Part shown: positions 9,638 through 16,634 of the stretch, piece by piece
How positions within the stretch are numbered: position 1 is the first letter of the stretch
Layout: every line of letters begins with the position of its first letter
DNA from: Butyrivibrio proteoclasticus P6B7
GTDB lineage: Bacteria > Bacillota > Clostridia > Lachnospirales > Lachnospiraceae
DNA: 64,000 nt
Direction: 5' to 3'
Assembly: GCF_000622085.1 (NCBI RefSeq)
Contig: NZ_JHWL01000003.1
Coordinates: 268,811-332,810, forward strand
Position numbers and translations under genes: made by a program
The notes under the pieces: generated by a model
What the model was told of the DNA's origin: nothing
Databases searched by the model: none
The model's input: the letters and a program-made list of their open reading frames with translations, nothing else

Positions 9638-10108
9638 ATGTGCGGTGTATGCGAAAGGATCAAAGAAACCAAAGACGGGAAGAACCCATTTCTTGTAAAA
9701 GAGCTTGAAACTGGCTATGTGGTTATCGGGGATTATCAGCATTTTAGAGGATATACTCTTTTTCTATATAAGGACCATGTTGTTGAACTGTTTGATCTTG
9801 ATAAAGAAACAAGAGAGAAGCATTTATACGAAATGACACTGGTTGCGGAAGCAGTCAAGAACGCCTTCGGAGCAGAGAAGATGAACTATGAATGCTTAGG
9901 AAATGGTGAAGGCGGTGCACATATTCACTGGCATTTGTTTCCAAGAAGAGCCGGCGATATAGAGAATTATGGCAACAATGGCAAAGGCCCTGCTTGGTGT
10001 TATCCAAGTGAAAAGATGTATTCAGATGACAATAAGCCAAGTAAAGAAGAACTTGAGGATATGAAAGCAAAACTTCTTTGTGAACTAGACAAGCTATTGG
10101 CGTATTAG
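9638..10108 (+). CDS. HIT-family nucleotide hydrolase/transferase
   Basis: 156 residues with the histidine triad GGAHIHWHLFPRR at about residues 91-104 (HIHWH fits HxHxH), preceded by LGNGEGG. An N-terminal MCGVCERI might bind metal with other cysteines. HIT proteins cleave nucleotide phosphate bonds such as those in AMP derivatives; the substrate here is unknown. AAGGGG lies before the ATG. A GNAT gene follows 21 bp downstream, so the two may be cotranscribed. Confidence 0.85.
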   Translation: MCGVCERIKETKDGKNPFLVKELETGYVVIGDYQHFRGYTLFLYKDHVVELFDLDKETREKHLYEMTLVAEAVKNAFGAEKMNYECLGNGEGGAHIHWHLFPRRAGDIENYGNNGKGPAWCYPSEKMYSDDNKPSKEELEDMKAKLLCELDKLLAY

Positions 10109-10129
10109 TGAAACATATGGGGGTACACA

Positions 10130-10618
10130 ATGATAGTTGTAAAAGAATCAACATATGCTGATATCAAAGATATACAGAGCCTTTGGGCTGATGAAGAAGT
10201 TATGAAATATATCTGGCCAGGTGGATTACACGAAACAGAAGAAGCTGTTCAAACATGGCTGGATAGATTTCTGAATTCAAAACCTAAGCAAAATCATTAC
10301 TCTATCTTTGAGGATGGTAAGTATTGTGGAGAAACACAGTATCGAATAGATGAGGCTACGCGCAGTGCGTCATTAGATATCAAGTTGTTAAAGTTTGCTA
10401 GAGGTCGCGGCATTGCAACTAAGGCGCTTGAAAACTCTATCAGGGAAGCATTTGAAAATGGAGCAGAAACACTGTGGGTGGATCCACATCCGGATAATAC
10501 AAAAGCAATTGCTTTATATCAGAGAGTAGGCTTTGTAAAAAAAGAAATGCCTGAACATGTTATTGCCATGGGAGAAGATCCGTCGGTATATGCTTATATG
10601 GAACTACGCAAAGAATGA
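10130..10618 (+). CDS. GNAT N-acetyltransferase
   Basis: 162 residues with the GNAT fold: an N-terminal TYADIKDIQSLWADEEVMKYIW region, the acetyl-CoA loop ARGRGIATKAL at about 102-112 (pattern R/QxxGxG/A) and the late motif NTKAIALYQRVGFVKKE. It resembles the RimJ/RimL or aminoglycoside 6'-type group; the substrate cannot be read from sequence. GGGGG precedes the ATG by 6 nt. One of several GNAT genes in this stretch. Confidence 0.88.
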   Translation: MIVVKESTYADIKDIQSLWADEEVMKYIWPGGLHETEEAVQTWLDRFLNSKPKQNHYSIFEDGKYCGETQYRIDEATRSASLDIKLLKFARGRGIATKALENSIREAFENGAETLWVDPHPDNTKAIALYQRVGFVKKEMPEHVIAMGEDPSVYAYMELRKE

Positions 10619-10640
10619 AGAATAGCACGGGGAATTAAAA

Positions 10641-10712
10641 ATGAATCATATTGGAACGCAGGAATTAGAAACAGATGCGTGCTATTATGCATTGCTAAAA
10701 GAGGATAGGTAA
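10641..10712 (+). pseudogene. Remnant of a RimJ/RimL-type GNAT gene, both ends kept
   Basis: A 23-codon frame after a GGGG. Its first residues MNHIGTQELET match the typical start of RimJ/RimL-like acetyltransferases (…GTxxLETERLILR), and its last residues CYYALLKEDR resemble their typical end (…YALLKEEW). The ~150 residues in between are absent. I read it as a gene that lost its interior by deletion. It could also be a chance short frame, but the match at both ends argues against that. Confidence 0.5.
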
Positions 10713-10736
10713 AAAACAATATTAACGGGAGATATC

Positions 10737-11150
10737 ATGGAGTTTCGCATTACTAATGATGGAAAAGAAACGGATATAGCAGAAATCTACAAAATGCTCA
10801 AAGAGTACAACCTTAGCAAACGTGAGAAGTCAGAAGATGTACCTTTAGGGATTTATCATGAGGATGAAAATGGAAATAAACAAGCCGGACTTGTAGCTGA
10901 TACTTTTGGTAACTGGTTATGCATCCATTATCTCTTTGTTGCAGAGGGGCTTCGAGGTCATGGTATGGGAAAAGAGCTAATCGCAGCCGCAGAAAAAGAG
11001 GCGATAAAGCGAGGTTGCAAATATGCCTTTGTAGATACATTCTCATTCCAAGCACCGGAGTTTTATAAGAAGCTGGGGTACAAAGAAGTGTTTTCACTAC
11101 GAGAATATCCTTATGCTGGAGCTAGATATTACTACACAAAAGAACTGTAA
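10737..11150 (+). CDS. GNAT N-acetyltransferase, small
   Basis: 137 residues. The core motifs are IHYLFVAEGLRGHGMGKELI (acetyl-CoA binding, RGHGMG at about 79-84) and the C-terminal AFVDTFSFQAPEFYKKLGYKEVF, a pattern common in small clostridial GNATs. GGGAG lies 5 nt before the ATG. It stands 24 bp after the GNAT remnant and 26 bp before the next GNAT. Substrate unknown. Confidence 0.87.
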   Translation: MEFRITNDGKETDIAEIYKMLKEYNLSKREKSEDVPLGIYHEDENGNKQAGLVADTFGNWLCIHYLFVAEGLRGHGMGKELIAAAEKEAIKRGCKYAFVDTFSFQAPEFYKKLGYKEVFSLREYPYAGARYYYTKEL

Positions 11151-11176
11151 ATTCGCATTAAACTCGGGGGAAAACC

Positions 11177-11947
11177 ATGTTCAAAAAATATTACGACAGA
11201 CTGCTGGAGCAAATATCCATTGATTATAACTGCGCCCCAGAAGACATACGTACAAAGAAGATAATTATCACGAAGTCAGCATTGAACCAGGGTAGAAGGA
11301 GTTATAGCCCCGGAGTACCGTTCCTGCAGATGGCAACACTTGGAGAAAGAACTGTCATAATGGCGGATGAGTGTCTTCACGAGTTTTTGCAGGATTTGGT
11401 AAAAGATGTAGATGCACATCGGTTATTAGAGTTTGACAATCTTCTTAAGCTTGACGAAGAGGTAAAAAAGTATGGCTATCAGATGAACCATACCCATCAT
11501 ATGTTTTTGCCATGCCGCGAAATCTGTCATGAAGAGCGCTTTCAGGTAAAGTGGCTCTATGATAGCGAGATAAATTCATTCTATGGAGACCAGCGTTTTC
11601 CGAATGCAATTGCCTATCCTACGCCTTGTCCGGTACGCCCTGATAGAATCGCGGTAATTGCCCTGGACGGAGATAACATAATGGGAATGGCGGGTTGCTC
11701 AGAAGATGCGCCACACTGGCAGCAGATTGGAATTGATGTGCTCCCTGAATATCGATCAAAGGGCATAGGTTCATATCTTGTGACACTTCTAAGGAACAAG
11801 ATAATTGATATGGGCGACGTTCCATTCTACGGCACAGCAACTGCCAACATTCACTCGCAGAGAATCGCCATAAATAGTGGCTTTAAGCCAGCATGGGTAG
11901 AGACCGAGGCTGTCAAGATCGAGAACGATAACTCAATGGGAGGATAA
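11177..11947 (+). CDS. GNAT-domain protein with N-terminal extension
   Basis: 256 residues. The first ~150 form a separate domain (IDYNCAPEDIRTKKIIITKSALNQGRR, TVIMADECLHEFLQDLV, then a His/Cys segment NHTHHMFLPCREICHEE). A C-terminal GNAT domain follows, with QIGIDVLPEYRSKGIGSYLV as acetyl-CoA motif (RSKGIG) and NIHSQRIAINSGFKP. This two-part layout is found in clostridial GNAT proteins of unknown substrate. A GGGGG ribosome site is present. No membrane segment. Confidence 0.82.
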   Translation: MFKKYYDRLLEQISIDYNCAPEDIRTKKIIITKSALNQGRRSYSPGVPFLQMATLGERTVIMADECLHEFLQDLVKDVDAHRLLEFDNLLKLDEEVKKYGYQMNHTHHMFLPCREICHEERFQVKWLYDSEINSFYGDQRFPNAIAYPTPCPVRPDRIAVIALDGDNIMGMAGCSEDAPHWQQIGIDVLPEYRSKGIGSYLVTLLRNKIIDMGDVPFYGTATANIHSQRIAINSGFKPAWVETEAVKIENDNSMGG

Positions 11948-11994
11948 ATAGTGGAGTATATAATTGGGAAACGACCGTGATTTTGGGAGGTGCC

Positions 11995-12573
11995 ATGTAT
12001 TACCATGCTTCCCCAGTTGGGGGTATAACACAATTAGAACCTAGAGAATCAGACCACCATATTCCGCTGGTTTATTTTTCAACCAAAAGAGAAAACACGT
12101 TAGTATATCTTAGTAATGCAATCGAGAAATACTGTAAAGAAACAGGTTTTTCATATGGCGGTATATGGAAGAAATGGGGACCATACGGGTTTAACAAGGA
12201 TGGAATTCAACAACTTCATGAGTATTATCCAAATGCGCTTGAAAAAACGTATAAGGGAGTTTCAGGATATATTTACAGTGCTGAAAATATTACTGATTCT
12301 GGATTTGAGATCATGATTCCCAATGCGGCATCGAGTAGCACTTCTGTAAAAGTTTCTAATGTAGAGTTTGTCACAGATGCCTATACTGCTATTCTTGAGG
12401 CGGAAGAAAAAGGACTTATCGCAATCACAAGATACAATGAAATATCTGAGAAGATGCAGGAATGGATTAGAAATACAATTCTGCATGAATACGAAAATGC
12501 AGTGGATCATCCGGATTACAGGCACTTTTTAAAAGGTAATTTTGCAGACATATTGAGCGCTAACGAGAATTGA
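11995..12573 (+). CDS. Hypothetical protein, ~192 aa
   Basis: The ATG at 11995 is preferred over an in-frame GTG 18 bp upstream because GGGAGGTG (11985-11992) precedes it. The protein begins MYYHASPVGGITQLEP, with the PLVYFSTKRENTLVYLSNAI pattern of proteins resembling ADP-ribosyltransferase-fold folds (H, YFS, T-rich). I cannot confirm that fold. It is soluble with no signal peptide. The end is 24 bp before the tandem-GNAT start. Function unknown. Confidence 0.75.
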   Translation: MYYHASPVGGITQLEPRESDHHIPLVYFSTKRENTLVYLSNAIEKYCKETGFSYGGIWKKWGPYGFNKDGIQQLHEYYPNALEKTYKGVSGYIYSAENITDSGFEIMIPNAASSSTSVKVSNVEFVTDAYTAILEAEEKGLIAITRYNEISEKMQEWIRNTILHEYENAVDHPDYRHFLKGNFADILSANEN

Positions 12574-12596
12574 TTCATAAAAAACAGGGGATAAAA

Positions 12597-13568
12597 ATGG
12601 TCAGCTTAATTGATATAAACGAAGATAACTGGATAGAGTTTGCAAGACTATCCGTTGATGAGAGTCAAAAGAACTATCTTGCTAGTAACATTGGGATCAT
12701 TGCAAGAGGATATGCTTATCGCACTTCACGCGCAAAGGTAATCGGAATTGTAGCGGATGATAAGCTTGTAGGGCTTGCTCTGGTAAAAGATATGGATGAG
12801 GAGCCAGCGTGCTACGACCTTCAGCAGTTTATGATCGATAAGGATTTCCAGGGAAAAGGATATGGATCTAAAGCGCTGGATCTAATTCTCAATGAGCTCA
12901 AAGATGAACACAAATACGACAATGTAGAAGTTTGCGTTAAAATGGATGATGCTCAGGCAATCCATGTCTACGAAAAGGCAGGGTTTGTGGATACAGGCTA
13001 CATCGATGAGGATGCTCCTGACAGCTATAATCTTATATATCGCTTTGATAATGATTCTAATATCAATTTTGAAGATGAATGCAACGACAATAAGCATGAG
13101 CATGGTAGCATAAGATTTACCAACGTCCACGACGCAACTGAAAAGCAGACTATCGTCCGCACTATCCTTGAAGCCCTTCCTGATTGGTTTGGCATAGAAG
13201 AATCCAGAGAGAAGTACATAAAAGAAAGTGCAGACCAGCCTCTTTTTGCAGCATATGATCTGGATAAGCCAGTAGGATTCTTATGCCTTAAAGAGACAGG
13301 AAAAGAAACAGTCGAACTTTGTGTCATGGGTGTGCTCAAGGATTACCACAGAAAAGGCGTAGGCAGAAAACTATTTGAGCAGGCTAAGGAAGTGGCAAGA
13401 CAGCGTGGATACACATTCATGCAGGTTAAAACTGTGCAGATGGGCAGGTATGAGGATTATGATGCCACAAACAGGTTTTATCAATCACTAGGCTTTAAAG
13501 AGTTCGAAGTGTTCCCAACACTATGGGATGAATGGAATCCATGTCAGATATATGTTATGGCATTATGA
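12597..13568 (+). CDS. Tandem GNAT acetyltransferase (two domains)
   Basis: 323 residues from the ATG at 12597, which has GGGG 6 nt upstream; an in-frame TTG at 12570 has none. The N-terminal GNAT domain (about 1-150) resembles BltD-type spermine/spermidine acetyltransferases (FARLSVDESQKNYLASN, DKDFQGKGYGSKAL, AIHVYEKAGFVDTG). The second GNAT domain (about 170-320) has VLKDYHRKGVGRKLFEQA and ATNRFYQSLGFKEFEVF. Both acetyl-CoA loops are intact. Polyamine specificity of domain 1 is inference. A GNAT C-terminal fragment continues in the same frame directly after its stop. Confidence 0.87.
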   Translation: MVSLIDINEDNWIEFARLSVDESQKNYLASNIGIIARGYAYRTSRAKVIGIVADDKLVGLALVKDMDEEPACYDLQQFMIDKDFQGKGYGSKALDLILNELKDEHKYDNVEVCVKMDDAQAIHVYEKAGFVDTGYIDEDAPDSYNLIYRFDNDSNINFEDECNDNKHEHGSIRFTNVHDATEKQTIVRTILEALPDWFGIEESREKYIKESADQPLFAAYDLDKPVGFLCLKETGKETVELCVMGVLKDYHRKGVGRKLFEQAKEVARQRGYTFMQVKTVQMGRYEDYDATNRFYQSLGFKEFEVFPTLWDEWNPCQIYVMAL

Positions 13569-13757
13569 TATAGAACACAATTGCTTGAGTATGCCGTATC
13601 AAAGATTCAGAAACTTGGTTTGACGCCAACCCTATGGATTTTGGAGAACAATCATGGTGCAGAGCGTTTGTATTTGAGAAACGGATTTACACCTTCTGGA
13701 AAAAGAAATCATTCCACAGGAAAACTTGAGGAGATTGAATATATACATGAATTATGA
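13569..13757 (+). pseudogene. C-terminal fragment of a GNAT gene
   Basis: 62 codons with no start. The translation runs TQLLEYAVSKIQKLGLTP, then LWILENNHGAERLYLRNGFT and PSGKRNHSTGKLEEIEYIHEL, which is the typical last third of a GNAT protein (motif B with N..A..LY...GF). It begins immediately after the TGA of the tandem GNAT gene, in the same frame, and overlaps the start region of the next gene. The front two thirds of the domain are missing. Confidence 0.75.
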
Positions 13758-13767
13758 GAGTTCTGTA

Positions 13768-14700
13768 ATGAATTCAGCACTAATTAATGGTGACCTTGAA
13801 GCCCTGCGCAGGGTGCCCAAGGCAGATCTTCACAACCACTTTGTACTTGGTGGCAGCAGGCGATATTTAAGAGAATGCACGGGAAAAGAAATTAATCCAA
13901 TCACTAGGCCTCTTAGTTCCATGGATGAAATGCACGCCTGGAATGCTCAGAATATAGGTGACTACTTTAACTCAAGCGAAGGCCGCAGAATGCTCATAAA
14001 TGCTGCATTTGAGCAGGTAAAAGAAGATGGTGTTACCATTCTCGAAATTGGCGAAGACGTTTGGGGACTTGGTGAGTTTTTTCATGGAAACATAGATGAA
14101 CTTGTGAATGCATTTGAAACTTCTCATAAAGAGATTGCTCCCGAGATTGAGCTCCGATTACAGATAGGAATGTCCAGACATTGCGACATAGATTACTTGG
14201 AGGATTGCCTGTCACATTTCTGGGGATGCAAAGCCTTCTATTCAATTGATCTATATGGAGATGAACTGGCGCAGCCAATAGAGAATTTCAAGTCCATCTA
14301 CAGGCGCGCCAAAGCAGAAGGTCTTAGGTTAAAGGCTCACGTTGGTGAGTGGGGCACAGCAGAGGATGTGCGCCGCGCAGTAGAAATCCTTGAGCTTGAT
14401 GAAATTCAGCACGGCATTGCAGCAGCTGATGATCCCTCTGTAATACAGTTTCTTGTAGATAATCACATCAGACTCAACATCACACCTTCCAGCAATTTCC
14501 TTCTTGGAAGGGTAAAAGAGCTAAAATCACACCCTATAGCAAAGCTATACCGTAGCGGTGTAGACGTAACAATAAACTCTGATGATGTTCTAATCTTTGA
14601 TTCAGATGTTTCAAAAGAATACATGCGTCTTTATCAGTGCGGCTGCTTAACTGCAGAAGAACTAAACGACATAAGGAAAAACGGATTAAAAACAATATAA
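13768..14700 (+). CDS. Adenosine deaminase-like amidohydrolase
   Basis: About 310 residues; ATGs at 13747 and 13768 are both possible, and 13768 is preferred because GAGAG lies 7 nt upstream. The metal-dependent deaminase fold is supported by KADLHNHF (HxH metal site), LRLKAHVGEWG (His), IQHGIAAADDPSVI and TINSDD (Asp pair). These match the adenosine/AMP deaminase family, though the N-terminal HNHF replaces the usual HxHL/HLHG. The purine substrate is inferred. The start region overlaps the GNAT remnant, which suggests a recent junction. Confidence 0.83.
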   Translation: MNSALINGDLEALRRVPKADLHNHFVLGGSRRYLRECTGKEINPITRPLSSMDEMHAWNAQNIGDYFNSSEGRRMLINAAFEQVKEDGVTILEIGEDVWGLGEFFHGNIDELVNAFETSHKEIAPEIELRLQIGMSRHCDIDYLEDCLSHFWGCKAFYSIDLYGDELAQPIENFKSIYRRAKAEGLRLKAHVGEWGTAEDVRRAVEILELDEIQHGIAAADDPSVIQFLVDNHIRLNITPSSNFLLGRVKELKSHPIAKLYRSGVDVTINSDDVLIFDSDVSKEYMRLYQCGCLTAEELNDIRKNGLKTI

Positions 14701-14723
14701 TCTCATAAAAAGGGAGGCATAAA

Positions 14724-15728
14724 ATGACACACTACATGAATTTATGGGATGACTCTTTTTGCGCAATCAAAGAAGGCTGGAAAACAATCGAGATGCGTCT
14801 AAATGACGAAAAAAGAGCAGCTATTAAAATTGACGATATTATTGAGTTTACAAATACAACTACAAAAGAAAAGATAACCTGCAGTGTTAAAAATCTCTAT
14901 AAATATACTGACTTTACAGAGCTGTACAAAAATCACGACAAGTTATCCATAGGCTACAAGGAAAATGAAGAGGCTGATCCTGACGATATGCTTAAGTACT
15001 ACTCGAAAGAGCAGATTGAGAAGTACGGCGTTGTTGGAATAGAAATAACAGTACCAACCCCAACTTATATTCTGGCCAGTATGTATGAAGGCCCATTTGA
15101 TAAAAGAACTGTAGAAATGCTTCGACGAGTTATAAAAAAGCGCGATTGCTTTGTGATAATTGCATCATATTTTGAGTCTTACGAGCTGACAGATAAGTTC
15201 GCCAAGGTTTTCTATAATAAGTTTGTGGAAGCAGGATTTGAGTTTAAGACTATGGCAGTGGTGGATGGTCGTATGAGTCATGAAGAAGCTCAGAGGACCG
15301 TCCGAGAGGCAGATTTTGTGTGGATTTCTGGAGGAGACACTCCTACAGAATATCATTCAATCTGTGAGTATGGCTTGGATAAAGTGTTACGAGAGCATAG
15401 AGGGGTGTTAATGGGAGTTAGTGCTGGCACCCTGAATTTAGGAAAGACAGTTCTTTGTCCAAAAAGTAATGGTTATGATCAACAGCAGATATACAAGGGC
15501 CTTGGATGCGTGGATATTACTGTATTTTCTCATTATGACATGGGAGATATCGCAGAAGATAAGCTGGAACTGTCAAACACCTATGATTTCTACTATATGA
15601 CGGATGATAGCTATATTCTTTGTGACGGAGATCATAAGGAGTTTTACGGCAACATTTACTATATTTCCAAGGGCAAGAAAGAAACAATTTGTCAGGATTT
15701 TGAACGAAAAGAACAAGCACGAGCTTGA
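14724..15728 (+). CDS. ASCH domain fused to peptidase S51 (dipeptidase E-like)
   Basis: 334 residues. Residues 1-~110 are an ASCH domain (MNLWDDSFCAIKEGWKTIEMRL, DIIEFTNTT, YYSKEQIEKYGVVGIEI), a small RNA-binding-type beta barrel. Residues ~115-330 are a class I glutamine-amidotransferase-like peptidase S51: ISGGDTPTEYHSI and the nucleophile elbow GVSAGTLNLG with Ser, followed by an FSHYD histidine. Family members cleave Asp-X dipeptides or cyanophycin. A GGGAGG ribosome site precedes the ATG. Both domains look complete, so the fusion is not an obvious decay product. Confidence 0.85.
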   Translation: MTHYMNLWDDSFCAIKEGWKTIEMRLNDEKRAAIKIDDIIEFTNTTTKEKITCSVKNLYKYTDFTELYKNHDKLSIGYKENEEADPDDMLKYYSKEQIEKYGVVGIEITVPTPTYILASMYEGPFDKRTVEMLRRVIKKRDCFVIIASYFESYELTDKFAKVFYNKFVEAGFEFKTMAVVDGRMSHEEAQRTVREADFVWISGGDTPTEYHSICEYGLDKVLREHRGVLMGVSAGTLNLGKTVLCPKSNGYDQQQIYKGLGCVDITVFSHYDMGDIAEDKLELSNTYDFYYMTDDSYILCDGDHKEFYGNIYYISKGKKETICQDFERKEQARA

Positions 15729-15746
15729 TAATTTAAGGGGAATAGC

Positions 15747-16502
15747 ATGAACGAATACAGTTTAGGACACAAGAAGGCCTGGGAATTTGACGCATATGAT
15801 TTCTGGGTAAGGACAGCAGGAACTCCTGCAGAAAGAGCTATGAAGGACAAGGAAAATCCTGAAAAGATGCTCAAGCAATATGCACAGTACTTTGATTCTT
15901 ACGAGGGAGTAAAAGTAGCCAATATCTGCGGATCATGTGGTAAAAAAGCGGTTCCGCTGGCACTTCTTGGCGCAGAAGTTACAGTCTTCGACATTTCAGA
16001 AGAGAACAAGAAGTATGCTGTAGAGACTGCAGAGGCAGCAGGGGTCAAAATAGGCTACGAAGTATGCGATGTCTTAGAAATCGACATGAACAAGTATAAA
16101 GGCTTCTTTGACGTAGTATTCATGGAAGGCGGAATCCTGCATTATTTCCACGACATAAACGCCTTTATGAAAGTAATGAACAGCCTTCTTAAACCAGGCG
16201 GAAAGATGATCTGCAGCGATTTCCACCCTTTCACCAAGATCTCAGATGCACTTGGCCTGCAGCAGCCCACAATGAGCTATTTCTCCACTGACATATTTGA
16301 AGGCGAAATGGCCCATGCAAGGTTCTACGACGAAGAGATCCGCAAGCAGATTCCAAAGTGCCATTACAGAAAGTACACTATCAGCGAGATCATCAATTCC
16401 ATCATAGGAAATGGCTTCACTCTAGAGAGATTTGATGAGCATCCATCCTGGGAAAACGAGATGCTTCCTGGAGAATTCACGGCGATCGCCATAAAAAGAT
16501 AA
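15747..16502 (+). CDS. Class I SAM-dependent methyltransferase
   Basis: 251 residues. The nucleotide-binding motif I is VANICGSCGKKAVPLALLGAE, less glycine-rich than usual, followed by VTVFDISEENKKYA (motif II) and DVVFMEGGILHYFHD (motif IV region), then LLKPGGKMICSDFHPF. It matches small-molecule methyltransferases; the substrate is unknown. GGGG lies before the ATG, 18 bp after the ASCH-S51 gene, so the two could share a transcript. Confidence 0.85.
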   Translation: MNEYSLGHKKAWEFDAYDFWVRTAGTPAERAMKDKENPEKMLKQYAQYFDSYEGVKVANICGSCGKKAVPLALLGAEVTVFDISEENKKYAVETAEAAGVKIGYEVCDVLEIDMNKYKGFFDVVFMEGGILHYFHDINAFMKVMNSLLKPGGKMICSDFHPFTKISDALGLQQPTMSYFSTDIFEGEMAHARFYDEEIRKQIPKCHYRKYTISEIINSIIGNGFTLERFDEHPSWENEMLPGEFTAIAIKR

Positions 16503-16572
16503 AGCATTTATACTTTTTTTACAATATAAATGTACGTAAAATGGTAAAATTAATCTGTATTAATATGTGACT

Positions 16573-16608
16573 TTGTAAACGCAAGACAACATATACATGC
16601 GTTTACAA
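16573..16608. promoter_or_regulatory. Inverted repeat upstream of the hybrid histidine kinase
   Basis: TTGTAAACGCA (16573-16583) is matched by its exact complement at 16598-16608, 11 bp per arm with a 14-bp spacer. It ends 26 bp before the TTG start. There is no T-run after it, so an operator or a 5' UTR hairpin is more likely than a terminator. Confidence 0.5.
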
Positions 16609-16634
16609 CCATTAGGATTTACAGGGGATACAGA

